A DNA stretch of 64,000 nt, from contig BSBN01001251.1 of NCBI GenBank assembly GCA_027924645.1, positions 1,550,001-1,614,000 on the forward strand, read 5' to 3'. A program made the position numbers and the translations under genes. Below are positions 34,809 through 46,245 of the stretch, in pieces; the stretch's first letter is position 1, and the number at the start of each line of letters is the position of its first letter. This stretch comes from Cunninghamia lanceolata. Its lineage: Eukaryota > Streptophyta > Pinopsida > Cupressales > Cupressaceae. Under the pieces are notes generated by a model. It ran no database searches. It saw only the letters and a program-made list of their open reading frames with translations, and had not been told where the DNA came from.

Positions 34809-35360
34809 TTAACTGCTATAGGCCAAGAGGCCCATAGACTCCAAACACCATCTGAACTTCTCTGTGCCCACTAGTTTCATCAATGCATCTGTAACATTCT
34901 TCAAAGTATCTACCTTCTCCAAATTTACCTTTCCATCCTCAACCATGTCCCTCATGAAGTGAAACTAAACATCAATGTGCTTGGTTCTAGCATGGAAAGT
35001 TGGATTCTTTGCAAGACAAATTGCACTCTGACTGTCACAACTGATCATGATCTAACCTACATCAACACCAATATCGGAACACAATCTCTTAAGACAAATG
35101 GCTTCCTTACAAGCATGAGTTGCTGCCATATACTCAGCTTCTGTCGTGGACAAAGAAACAACTAATTGTCACTTACTCATCCAACTAATGGCACCACCAA
35201 ATAGTGTAAAAACATAAGCACTAGTGGATCTCCTGCTGTCAATGTCACCTACCCAATCTGAATCTACAAATCCATGAATATCAACAGAATGCGAAGGTCT
35301 TGAAACATTACCATGATAGAAAATGGAGTACTCAGAAGTACCCCTCAAATATCTAAACAC
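34809..35360 (-). pseudogene. pol: E5 RNase H
   Basis: Same frame as RT. FVDSDWVGDIDSRRSTSAYV, then after a TAG VVSLSTTEAEYMAATHACKE, and ISCDSQSAICLAKNPTFHAR: the copia RNase H series. It ends at a natural-looking TAA at 34809, close to the 3' LTR. Confidence 0.9.
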
Positions 35361-36434
35361 TCACTTAACTGCATCCCAATGAATTCGTCTAGGATTAGCC
35401 ATAAATTGACTAAGGACTCCCACTGCTTGGGCAATGTCTGGTCTTGTGCAGACCATAGCATACATCAAACTGCCAACAACACTAGCATAAGGTACTCTGC
35501 TCATGTCCTCCACCTCACTAGGAGATTTTGGACAATCCTCAACAAACAACTTTGTCCCCAAAGAAACGGGAACACATAATGGTCTACAATCTGCCATGTT
35601 GAATCTGTCCAACACAGACTTCACATACTTACTCTAGCTTAACCAAAGTTTTCTATTGGTTCAGTCTCTTCTGATTTCCATTCCTAGAATGTACTTGGTT
35701 GCCCCTAAATCTTTCATTTCAAACTAAGCTGACAACTAAGATTTAAAATTAGAAATCATATTTTTACCCTTCCCAATGAGCAACATATCATCAACATATA
35801 GTGCAACAATGAGAATACAATCACCATCAAATTTATAATACACACAGTGATCCAATTTCGATCTCACAAATCCAATTGACAACACAAAGGCATCAAACTT
35901 CAAGTACCATCTCCTAGGGGATTGCTTCAAACCATACAAACACTTCTTATGTTTGCAAACCAAATTTTCTTTACCTTTCACCATGTAATGCTCTGGCTTT
36001 GACATGTAGATCTCTTCCTCCAAGTCACCATGAAGGAAAGCTGTCTTCACATCCATCTGTTCTACCTCCAAGTCATAAGCTGCTACAAGTGACAACAGGA
36101 ATCGAATGGATGTCAGCTTTGCAACGGGAGAGAAGATCTCACCATAATCTATACCCTCCACTTGTGAATACCCCTTCGCAACCAATCTGGCCTTATACTT
36201 CTCAATACTACCATCTGCACCAATCTTCTTCTTGAACACCCATTTGCATCCAACAGGTTTCCGTCCAGGAGGCAAAGGGACCAAGTCCCAAGTTTGATTC
36301 TTTTCCAAAGAAGCCATTTCTTCCTCCATGGCCTCCTTCCAGGAACCTGCATCCTTCATATCCAAAGCCTTTGATACAGTTCTAGGTTCATCACTGTTAG
36401 TGATTAAAGCATAAGCACAACTAGAATCAAGCAA
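35361..36434 (-). pseudogene. pol: E5 reverse transcriptase
   Basis: 36434-35736 is open for 232 codons with WKEAMEEEMASLEKNQTWDL, GCKWVFKKKIGADGSIEKYK, EQMDVKTAFLHGDL (first catalytic Asp), KCLYGLKQSPRRWYLKFD and ALYVDDMLLIG (catalytic DD). Several stops fall between 35735 and 35625. The next open part carries PYASVVGSLMYAMVCTRPD. All in one frame. Confidence 0.92.
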
Positions 36435-36730
36435 TGTAAAACCTAACCTTTCAGGTTGCTTTCTTATCTATGTAGACCTCCTTAAGAGCTGAGGTTGAGG
36501 TTTAGCTTCTTCATCTGAGCTTTCAGAGCTACTAGAGCTCTCCTCATCATCAGGTCCAACATTGTCTTTCTGTTCAGTCTTCTCAGGGGTGAGAGGAAAT
36601 TCAACAACATCCTCTTTCTTTTCTTTTTCTTCTGGCTACAAAACAGTGGAAGAAGGTGTAAGCTCTTTGAAGATGACACTTCTGCTATACAACACTTTTT
36701 CAGCCATGGGGTCCCAGAGCTTGTATCCTT

Positions 36731-37593
36731 TCACACCAACACCGTAGCCAATGAAGATACACTTAACAGCTTGTTCTCCAACTTTGACCACTTCTCCCTA
36801 GGCACATGTGCATATGCCTCACAACCAAAAACATGAAGATGCCTTACTGAAGGCTTTCTACCAGACCACAGCTCCATGGGTGTCTTTCCAACAAGAGCTG
36901 ATGTAGGAGATCTGTTTACCAGATAGAAAGCAGTGGCAACAGCTTCAGCCCAAAACTTTTGTTCTAGACCAGCTCCACTAAGCATACTCCTAGCCTTCTC
37001 CATCAGTGTCCTGTTCATCCTCTTTGCAACTCCATTTTGCTGTGGTGTGTATGGAGTTGTCTTATGTCTTTGAATCCCAAGTTCCTTGTAATACTTATCA
37101 AATTCTGTAGAACAAAACTCACCACCGTTGTCATTTCTCAAACATTTAATCTTTTTACCAATCAGATTTTTAGCAAAAGCTTTAAACTCCTTAAACGTGC
37201 TATAGACTTCAGATTTTCTTCTGAGAAAATAAATCCATGTCCTTCTACTGTAATCATCTATAAAAGATACAAAGTATACAGATTTGATAACGAATGAACA
37301 TTAACAGGACCAAACACATCAGAATGAATAAGGTCCAACACATCAGAAGACTTATGAGAACTCGAGAAAAACTAAACACAGTTTTATTTTCCATAAATGC
37401 AATGTTCACAAAAGTCAAACTCAAGATTATAATCATCTAACCCCTTAATGAGGTTCTTATTTTTTAGGGTACGCAGACCCTTCTCACCAATGTGGCCAAA
37501 TCTCTTATGCCATAACATTGTCTTTTCTGTAGGAAGTTTAACTTCCAATGCACGATTACAACCATCAAGACTAGAAACAACATATTTCTTCAC
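36731..37593 (-). pseudogene. pol: E5 pre-integrase and integrase, broken
   Basis: 37593-37384 holds the pre-integrase block TMLWHKRFGHIGEKGLRTL and the finger end CEHCIYGK. 37383-37142 is riddled with stops around LIHSDVFGP (first catalytic Asp). 37141-36731, in another frame, carries NDNGGEFCSTEFDKYYKELG (second Asp) and NGVAKRMNRTLMEKA, where the catalytic Glu of the expected GVAER is Lys. It therefore has at least one frameshift and a destroyed triad. A shifted, stop-rich linker (36435-36730) leads to RT. Confidence 0.85.
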
Positions 37594-37959
37594 TGCTCAT
37601 TCAGATGGTGGGGATGAAGTGACTGCTGCCCTCTTCCTTGAGTCAGAAGAACTATTGCATTGTGTAATGCATGCTTCCAGCTAAAACAGAGTACCTCTCT
37701 GAGTACCCTTAGCAAGCACCATAGATCCTCTAGTCATCTTGCATCCTTCTTTTGAAAAGACAACCTGCACACCTGCATCATTCAAACTACTTACAGAAAG
37801 TAGGTTTCATGCTAAGCTTGGGATGTGCATGACCCTAGAGATCCCCTTCACTCGACCATCAGGGAATTGAATAGAGACTCTTCCATGACCAATGATCTTC
37901 AGATGAGAGTCATCATCCAGATACACCTTTACACCATCAAACTCCTCATACTTAGTGAA

Positions 37960-38859
37960 CTAGTCTCGATGCGAAGTCATGTCGAATGATGCACCAAAGT
38001 TGATTAGCCACACATCATCAAATGCATGGGTTGCCAGGGCTGCAATGAAAGCATCACTGTCATCTTGTGACTTGTCAGAATCTGAATCAGGAGTTTTCTT
38101 CTTTTTCTTCTTCTCCTCCTTGCATTCCTTTTGGAAATGCCCGGTCTTGCCATAGTTCCAACAAGGAGCCTTGGACTTTCCAGGAGATTTGGATCTCCCA
38201 CGGGATTTGGATCTACCATTCTCAGCTTTCTTTTCCTTCTTCTTCCCTTTCTCCTTGGGTCTTCCACGAACTGCAAGGGCTTCTGTAGCTGCCTCAGAAG
38301 ACTTTCTCCGCATCTCTTCAGACAACAACGAAGAAACCACTTCTTCCATTTTGAATGTGGATGTGGTGCTTCCGATTGCCATAACAAGATGATCCCATGA
38401 ATCTGGTAGAAAACAAAGCAGGGTCATACACCGATCCTCCTCCTCCATTTTTACACCAATAGATGTTAATTGTGCAACTAGCATATTAAAGGCATTCATA
38501 TGCTCAGCCACGGATCCTCTGTCCTCCATTTGAAGAGAATACAACTTCTTTCTCAGGAAAAGTTTATTGACTAGGGATTTGGCTTGATACACATCCCCCA
38601 ACTTCTTCCAAAGGAGTTTTGCAGTAGTCTCCTCATGGACATTTAACAACACAAAATCGGCAAAACTAAGTCTTATGATACCCTTAGCCTTCTAATCCTT
38701 GAGATCCCACTCATCTTGAGTCATTGTAGTTGGTTTAGTTATGTTCACACTTTCCCAAAGGTCTCGGTCAACTAACATGTCTTCCATTTTGAGCTTCCAC
38801 AGCTCAAAATTACTGCCATTGAACTTCTCTACTTCAAACCTTCCTGATGTGCCTGCCAT
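37960..38859 (-). pseudogene. gag: E5 gag and protease start
   Basis: Likely start MAGTSGRFEVEKFNGSNFEL at 38859; an upstream in-frame Met lies at 38904. The copia gag domain runs from WKLKMEDMLVDRDLWE to about 38300, with one TAG near 38693. A basic Lys/Arg/Ser linker leads to the zinc knuckle CWNYGKTGHFQKEC (near 38160), whose second Cys is now Tyr. The protease site reads VWLINFGASFDMT, where WLIDSGAS is expected, so both the catalytic Asp and the Ser are altered. A stop follows at 37960. All these changes fit G to A or C to T transitions. Confidence 0.85.
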
Positions 38860-38962
38860 CTCCTTGCTGCAATAAGATACAGAATGCTCTACACAAACTC
38901 CCATTCAACCTAATATTATCTCAAAAAACCCCTACCCTACAACTAGGACCAAAGGTGATCAA

Positions 38963-38974
38963 GCTCTGATACCA
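38963..38974 (-). other. E5 primer-binding site
   Basis: TGGTATCAGAGC on the minus strand, initiator-Met type, 2 nt after the LTR end. Confidence 0.9.
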
Positions 38975-38976
38975 AC

Positions 38977-40031
38977 TAAAAGGAAGCTAGGTGTGCGGAA
39001 AATGCTTCCTACACTAATCTATTAAGGAGAGGGCTATGCAAATTCAACTTTATCCTAACTATTACAACAATGTTAAACCATTAACATGAGATATTGCAGC
39101 AAAACACAAGAACCAAAAAGTAGACAGAAGAAGAGAGACAAAGATTTACAGTGGGGAAAACCCTTATTGGGTGAAAAACCCCACACTCAGAAACCTGCAC
39201 AATGTATTAACAAATTTGAAAGAATGTTTACAATACACTTGCAATGCAATCTTCAATGGTCTTCGCCACTCGTGTCTGGAGTCAATCTGGTAGCATAACA
39301 GTACCTGTAAACTTGTGATACAAACTCCATCTCCAAGCACCTGTATATAAAGAAAATACAAGGCAAAATTAGACCTATCTTGGAATGGGCGTCCAATATG
39401 GCATCTTGGACCAAAACCCATGGCTAGGGACACTTGGTCAACCTTGTAGAATGTGTCTGACACTTGTCCATAGTTCCCATCCCAAAGAGGTTGCCTATTT
39501 CCAAAATGGGCTATGACAAATGCTCTTACGACACTTATGATCGTCATAGAATCTGTCATAGCGGTTACAACTTACAGCTGTAAGAGAATCTATCATACAC
39601 ATGCTATAAATAGTATATTCTCTTACAACACATCATATTCCACCTTGGGGCACCCAAATATGCCTCATTCAAAGATGCTACATGACACATGTCATTACCT
39701 GTCTCACAACCTTCTATTCTCGACTCTTACATGTCATAGATTTGTCATAGGAATCTGTCATAACCATTTCGGTCAAACATTCCTTACACAACATAGAAGA
39801 TGCCGACACATGGTAGAATATTCCTACCACTAAGTGGGATGCCTATCTCCTCATGTGAGGACAAAATAACAAGTTGTCATAATTCATGTAGGATTGACAC
39901 ATCACCGTGCCACATCCCACAATATGACAAAGTGGAATTTCCAATTATTTATAACATAAGCAATTGAATAATAAATACAAACATTACAAATGTAGAGAAT
40001 TACCAAGGTTGAGACACCTTAATTCCCAACA
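38977..40031 (-). repeat. E5 5' LTR
   Basis: Same length as the 3' LTR. Its inner end reads CCTTTTA instead of CCTTTCA, a C to T change in the terminal CA. Confidence 0.92.
39344..39352 (-). promoter_or_regulatory. TATA box of the E5 5' LTR
   Basis: CTTTATATA on the minus strand, also present in the 3' LTR near 34076. Consensus-based. Confidence 0.45.
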
Positions 40032-40036
40032 TTCAA

Positions 40037-42228
40037 AACACAAAATGATGATAAGGGTTTTGATATTTTTGTGATTATTTTGGTAGAAACTAAACCTATT
40101 CATTTGAATATGTAAAAGAAGAGTATGCAGAAACTTTTATCTTTATTTCTCTTTCTGACTGTCACGACATGAACATTTTATACATTGATCTTCCTTCTGT
40201 ATGACATGGTTAGATCTGATCCTTTTCCTATCTAAGACTGTAACTCCATTGTATGATATGGTTTTGAACATGATGTGCTCCTTTGCTCCATTTTACCTTC
40301 TGTAGCTTTGTTGTTCTCATCTCCTGTAGCAGTTAATGACTACTTTTAAAGCTATGATGCATGTCTTGTATAATTGTTTTCATCTTAGACAGTCAATGGG
40401 AACTGTTCTTTCATGGCTATTTAATGACTACTCTTTATCAATCCCTCTTTCTCAGACTATCATGACTCTTCCTATCATCTGTACATATCATAGTTACTCT
40501 TAAGTTTAGGAGACTGTCATGATGTTTGTTTGCATGATGCACTCTGGTTGTATGCATTTCGTGTAATCTTCATTGAGGGCTATCATAACTCCATCTCCAT
40601 GAGGCATTATTTATGTTTACATGACTATCCCATATGCTTTTAAACCTTTAACTGGAGCTATGACTATCCTTGAATTAAGATTATTGATCTTAGCATATAA
40701 CATTATCTCTCTTTAGTAGCTTCATGAGTTTATGATGACATAAAAGATTGAAATTTTATATTTGTCACTGTCATACATGTTGCTCTTTTAGGATCAATGT
40801 CTTGATAGGAAATGTTTTCTTTATTGCAACCTGTCTTCTAAATTATAAGACTATGCATTCTCTCTACATCTTTATACATTTGAGATCTGATTTCACTTGT
40901 GCAAGCAAGAACATGATATACTTATGATGAAACAATACATTCTTTTGTCTCTTTTACATTGTTGTTCCCTATGATTACTATTCTATCTATGAAGGATTTT
41001 TGAACAGCAAAAACATATTTCAATCATAATCATAAATAAAGGAGAGTACCTTTCATGACTGTAATCACTCCTTTAATCACTATACTTTTGTACTTGCATA
41101 TCAATCATTGTTCATCCTGCAACATGTGATGAAGAATTTTGAACATGATTTTCTGATTTTTCTAAAGTGGGCATAGTTTATAGGAGCAACTGCTCCTCTT
41201 CACTTCTATGATGATGATTTCACTCCATTTGCAAGTTAACCATTCTGATGCATAGTATCATCTATTTATTGCAATCTGATATCCTTTTCAAATGAATAAA
41301 AAAGGAAAACATGTTGGGGTCTACCCTTGTGGGAGCCACATTTTCTCCACATGTTTCAAAAGTCTTGAAACTATCAACATTACTTTTCCTATACCTGCAT
41401 AGTGAACAAACAAGTTAGCATAAAAACATACCTCTTAAAGTTGATTGATCTTTCTCATGATAATCTGATTTATTGCATTTGTCCGATTTGATCCATTCAC
41501 ATAAGATGCATAATGTCTGCAAGTTGATATGTCTGTTGATAAAAACATGTGATGATTTTAAATATACGAAGCTTCTAACAGGGTTTTTCCCTAAATTTTG
41601 TAGGTACATTGTCATGATCAGGAGCTAAAGATCAGCTGCTAACTAAGGATATCAACCTTCCAAAAAGGCAATGATGGATATTTATTATTCTCATATGTTC
41701 TTTCTCTTTCCTTTTATCCTCAGATGTATAGCTTGCACATGTCTGCATTGCTCAGTTTAGTCACTCCCACGGCTTGTGTGGGACACATTTAAAGATTTCT
41801 TTAAATATGATCAGTTACTTCACCTTATGCAAATGATTTATGTATTGTTTACTTTTTTGAATCAAATGCATAGGATAGAATACCTGAAACAGATATGAAA
41901 CATATGTTCAAAACATGATATGAAATGATAGTTTATAAATACCTTTCTTTCACACTGAATTGTGATTACTTGAATAATTCAATTATCTCATAACCGAAAG
42001 ATAAAACCAGTTAGATTATTTCTATCATTCATTGATTGTCTGATATCTTGTTACTAGAACTTCACTTGTCAGGATGGTATTATCCTGACAAATGATCCTT
42101 CTTTGTCTCTTGCCAAGACATCATACATTCACTGATTGATCATCACTCTTAAAAGTTTTCTTTTACTCCTTTTGTAACAACTGCAAATCATGTCTAACTA
42201 AATTAGGTGTGAACATAATTTAGTAACA
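40037..42228 (+). repeat. E6 5' LTR, segment 3
   Basis: Resumes after E5 and matches 62556-64000 as far as the window reaches (40037 to about 41490). The LTR end is placed at AGTAACA (42228), just before a primer-site-like string. Total LTR length is then about 5.2 kb. AT-rich, no gene. Confidence 0.8.
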
Positions 42229-42231
42229 TTT

Positions 42232-42250
42232 TTGGTGACCTCTTAGGGGT
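42232..42250 (+). other. E6 primer-binding site, decayed
   Basis: TTGGTGACCTCTTAGGGGT follows the proposed LTR end by 2-3 nt. It resembles the TTTGGCGAC...GGGG type found at this place in Tat/Ogre elements and differs from the Met-tRNA sites of the copia elements here. The priming tRNA is not certain. Confidence 0.5.
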
Positions 42251-42773
42251 GTTTGCCTGCTAAACAAATCAGAACCAATAGCCTTACAATTCCATTGGGC
42301 ACATGAGTCTTTTTCTACCTTGAACTTTAAAAAAACTTCTGCAACTCAAATTGATAGAAAACTACAACAACAAAATAAAATTGAAACTAAAACTATTCTG
42401 GCCTATTTAAGACATGGCCAGCAAAATGTGCATCTGCACTTCTTGGAAATGAAATAATGAACTTAAATTCTACTCTACCCTACACTAACCAGCCAAAGGT
42501 GTTGGTCAAACAAATCCATTAACTAATTTTGTGAAATAACTTCCCTTTTTGGTTAAGAAAGGATGTTCTACAAGTTGTTTTGCTACTGATAAGATATGAT
42601 TCATAAGGACATACCTTATAGGATGTTGCAAAACTCTCTAAAGAATGAAAACAAACTCACTCACCATCTAAATATGATCATTGATACTGTTGTTATGGAG
42701 TGAATAAATGATCTCATTCTGTTGTTCTAAGGTTGAAGTCTCCTCCTTGGGAATAACAACCATCTATACCTCC

Positions 42774-44340
42774 TTATTTAGCTCTCACAGCTAAATCCCT
42801 GATGGGACACCCTCTTGCAATGATGAACTTTTTTCTCATACTCTTGGTTTCCTTATTGAGATCTGTTGTCCTGTTTTCAGTTGCAATTTCAACCTGATTT
42901 GAAAAAGTTAGTTCACATAATTGGAATGAACTAATATTTGCCTCTTTGTCCTGAATATGCTGATCATATACTGTTGGCTCATATGATACTAGCTCATCAT
43001 CAATGTTAGAACAAAAATCCTCTATAATACCTGAAAACATGCTCTCATCTAACTAATAATCTTACACTGAAACCATATGAATTTCATTCCTCTGCTACTC
43101 AATACTTTTACCTTGCATGATAGCCTGCCATGTCAATTCCTCCTCGGTGGTTAATGAATCATCTTCTTCTGTTAGGACAGCCAATAACTCATCAAAACTT
43201 TCTGATCTTTGAAGGTTTTTCAGGGACAGCTAATAGAATAGTTGATTCAAGCTCCAAACTCCCAATATTCTGATGACTGTCCTCATTCTGTTCTTGGTAA
43301 ACTAGCAAACCGTCACAATTACTTGCATCTTCCTGTTGTTTTGTTATTTCTACCTGTGGTATGATCTATTCATCTGGCTCAACAAAACCAAGTAACTAGT
43401 CAAACAAAGAAACTAGCTCTTCCTCTTTACATGGAGCTTTTTCCATCAAATGTGGGCAACCTATCTTTGCAATTGAAGATTTTTCCCTTCCAATATGCAT
43501 GTCCTGCTTTCATTTATCTTGTAAATAGTGTTAGAAAACTTCTCAAATGAATCAAAATGCAAAGGATTGAGTGCCAAATTTGAACCAACATCCTCTTCGT
43601 ATGAATTATGCTTATTTTCAGCTGGGGACATGGTAAAAATAGTAGCACCTTCGGCTACTAGACTGAAACTTGGAATTTTGATTGGCTTGGGCTCTAAAAC
43701 CTTTTGCTCTTGTTCACCATACCAACTTGGAATCTTGATTGGTTTAGAAATTGCTACCTTTTCCTCTTGCTGATTTTGGATAGGTGTGGAAGGGGTAGCC
43801 TTAATAAGATTTGGTATTTTATAATCAGGATATTTGGTCCAAGAAGGCTACCATGGTTGCTCAAGATTGTGATGTCTTGGTTCAGGTACTTGATGTGATT
43901 GATACTGAGAATTAATCGTCTAATTTTGAATGCAAACATATTCCTGAGCAAAATTAGGACTTCTAAAACTTGGAATTTGATACCTACTAACCTCATTTTG
44001 AACAGGTTGTTCTGGAATGAATGTAACTATCTAGATCCCATGCCTTTGTACTTGTACAAGCAAAAACTTCATCTACTCCTCTTTTGTTGCTATCTCCCTT
44101 CTAAGACTTTCTTCAAACTATATCCTTTGTGTCTCCAACTCCTGCTCATGAAGATAGGCTTGATAATCTGTCTCTTCCTATTGCTGCTCATACTCTTGTT
44201 GCTTCTTGATTTCTTTTATCTACTTATTGATTTCTATCAATGTGTTATTGAGATCAAGCGACATACACTTTATGCTTGCAATCTCCTCCTTTACATAATC
44301 TTGAAGCTGATTTGGTTTATGTATAGGCTGCCAACAAGGC
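42774..44340 (-). pseudogene. Antisense reading frame between E6 primer site and ORF1
   Basis: On the minus strand one frame carries protein-like sequence over about 520 codons, broken by stops that are mostly TAG. Its upstream part is Gln/Glu-rich with helical character (QDYVKEEIASIK, then KEIKKQQEYEQQ). A Pro/Ile/Lys-rich part follows, with the recurring motif KPIKIPS. The end is acidic (SESFDELLAVLTEEDDSL) and runs into an 88-codon open segment (43040-42774, MFSGIIEDFCSNIDDELVSY). It is unlike gag or pol and I do not recognise the family. Some Tat-lineage elements carry antisense ORFs, so it may belong to E6, but a remnant of another insertion is not excluded. Confidence 0.5.
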
Positions 44341-46039
44341 TAAACTGGGGTGGGTGGGAGGTAAGAGTATTGTGCATGCTAGTTTCTTTGTAAATCAAAG
44401 GAATTAGGGATGAAACCAGTAGCATGGCTGATACGATGGTGGATTAGCAGCAATTTCATGATATGATGGATGATATGGCATGTTTCCATGAAGGATAGAC
44501 ATGTTTGCTCATTCAAAAGTTGGAAAACAACTAAAACTAAAATTACTTGAAATAAAATAGCACCTAATGTTGTGAATCCTTTTCATAAGCTGCAAAATTA
44601 GATCTTCTTAAACCAGAAGGTTAGAGTCACCAGGTATTTTGGAAATAACACCTCTAAAAAGGCTATAAAATTTGTTGGTCATACCAAAACAACAGAAATA
44701 ATAAGTTCTTTTTGAACTGAAAATCAGTTCAATGTCCAACCTATTGTGTGGTTACACAACACGCCCCATTTTGACTTGACAAAATAGGGACCCAACTTTT
44801 TGCTTGGCTTGGCTTGTGTTTTCCTACTTTTCGGCGATCTGGTAAAAGTAAGTCATGCAGATGATCCTACATAAGGGAGCTGGGTAAGTCATCATGATGA
44901 GGTCAGTTAGTCAAAGTTAATATTTCATGTTGATAACCTCATGGTTGGAAAGAGTACAAAATTTCATACAGGTTTGCCTTTTAAATCACCCTGATATTCA
45001 TTAGGGAACGAAAGTTATTGCAAGTCAAAGTTCTGGTCGAACCTGATATTCTGAGGGGGGGTCATATTTCTTAATATCAGTCATCTTAGGAAAGATCACC
45101 CTGATCTAATTTTATCACCTGATAAATTATTTGGTCTGATGCTCCGAACGTCAATTTTACGTGATAGTGGTATTTACCCGTCAAACAACTTCATATATTT
45201 TGCGGGGGTCATATTTCGAATATCACCCGATGTTCCAAATATCACCTGATATTTTGAATATCACCCTATCTTTCAAATATCAGCCTTTCACAAAATATCA
45301 CCCTAGAGCCAATATGCTAATGACATCATCTAGTCTCGATGAACAAAGAAAATCACCTGATGGTGACATCATCATCCTTTTTACCTCACAGAGGTATATT
45401 TCCAACGATCGCCCTTTTACATAGCATGACGGTAACGTCATCCTGATCTTACGAAAGGGGGGTCACTTTAGTATTGAGGGGTCATATCTCGAACATGACC
45501 CGATATTCCAAATATCACCTGATATTTGAATATCACCCAATTTTCTCAACATCACCCGATCTATTGACACAAGCTTTCCCACTCAAAGGTGGATGGTCAT
45601 ATTACACAGAGGGGGTCATATTTGGAATAACACCTGATATTTTGAATATCACCCGATATTCCAAAGATCAACCCCCTCATCTTGCCCCATGACATTAAAT
45701 GCACATAAATACAGTAGGTGGATTCCAGCTGATTGCGAACACGATGCAAACACCTGGCAACATCCGTAGATCCATGACAAAAGATCAATGGTTTTAATCA
45801 ATCTAACATGGATTTGCCCTAATTTACCCTAAGGATGAGATTAAAAGCGAATTTACAGGGTCATTTGACATTTACCTTGCGAAGAAATGAGATTTTATAG
45901 AGCGCAGAACATTCAAACCCTAGTACGACCTACCTGCGGATGCAAACACCCTATAGCAGAATGAAGCACGTGATTATCACCATTATCTGAACCTCTTTTC
46001 AGTAGTCATTTGCTTAGTCTAGGAGAAAAACATGATCAG
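44341..46039 (+). other. E6 leader upstream of the predicted intron
   Basis: No convincing gene. 44341-44525 is the possible N-terminal coding part of the antisense frame, shifted in frame. 44600-45000 shows nothing recognisable. 45035-45675 holds the inverted-repeat array listed separately. Confidence 0.5.
45035..45675. repeat. Array of AATATCACCYGATATT inverted repeats
   Basis: The palindromic unit AATATCACC(C/T)GATATT, whose arms AATATC and GATATT pair around a 4-base loop, recurs with variants at about 45220-45290, 45495-45560 and 45630-45665. The copies are separated by TTCCAA or TTTGAA spacers. GGGGGGTCATAT strings precede the clusters. Confidence 0.75.
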
Positions 46040-46239
46040 GTAAGTAATTAGAAACCCTCCTATTGTCATTTTTTGTAATATCCAGGTAGTAGATGCATTT
46101 CCACTGGTTTTGCTCTGTAATCAGGCATATCATGATGAAATAAAGATTAATAAGTATAATATGCATGATGTCGTAAATGTATAATGTTGTATATGCATGC
46201 ATGTAGATATTGTTGTAAGACCAGTCAAGTTTATTGCAG
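46040..46239 (+). other. Predicted 200-nt intron in the E6 leader
   Basis: A perfect donor, CAG|GTAAGT at 46039/46040, and an acceptor, TTTATTGCAG|G at 46239/46240, bracket exactly 200 AT-rich nt. The acceptor lies 6 nt before the ORF1 ATG at 46246, so splicing would bring the leader up to ORF1. Inferred from splice consensus alone; Ogre-type elements are known to contain introns, though elsewhere. Confidence 0.45.
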
Positions 46240-46245
46240 GCACCT

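Larger units (their letters stand above)
33706..40031 (-). mobile_element. E5: Ty1/copia retrotransposon, complete but dead
   Basis: Minus-strand copia element in the E6 5' LTR, with TTCAA duplications at 33701-33705 and 40032-40036. The E6 3' LTR shows the empty site at 62551-62555. Both LTRs are 1,055 bp with many transitions between them (about 6 percent in the first 300 bp by eye), so it is clearly older than E3. Gag, protease, integrase, RT and RNase H are all present but interrupted by stops, frameshifts and active-site changes. Confidence 0.93.

Noticed and set aside
43899..44393. 164-codon Leu-rich plus-strand ORF resembling a membrane protein
   Set aside because: It is the complement of the Gln/Glu-rich antisense frame; the Leu runs come from complementing CAA, AAG and GAG codons.
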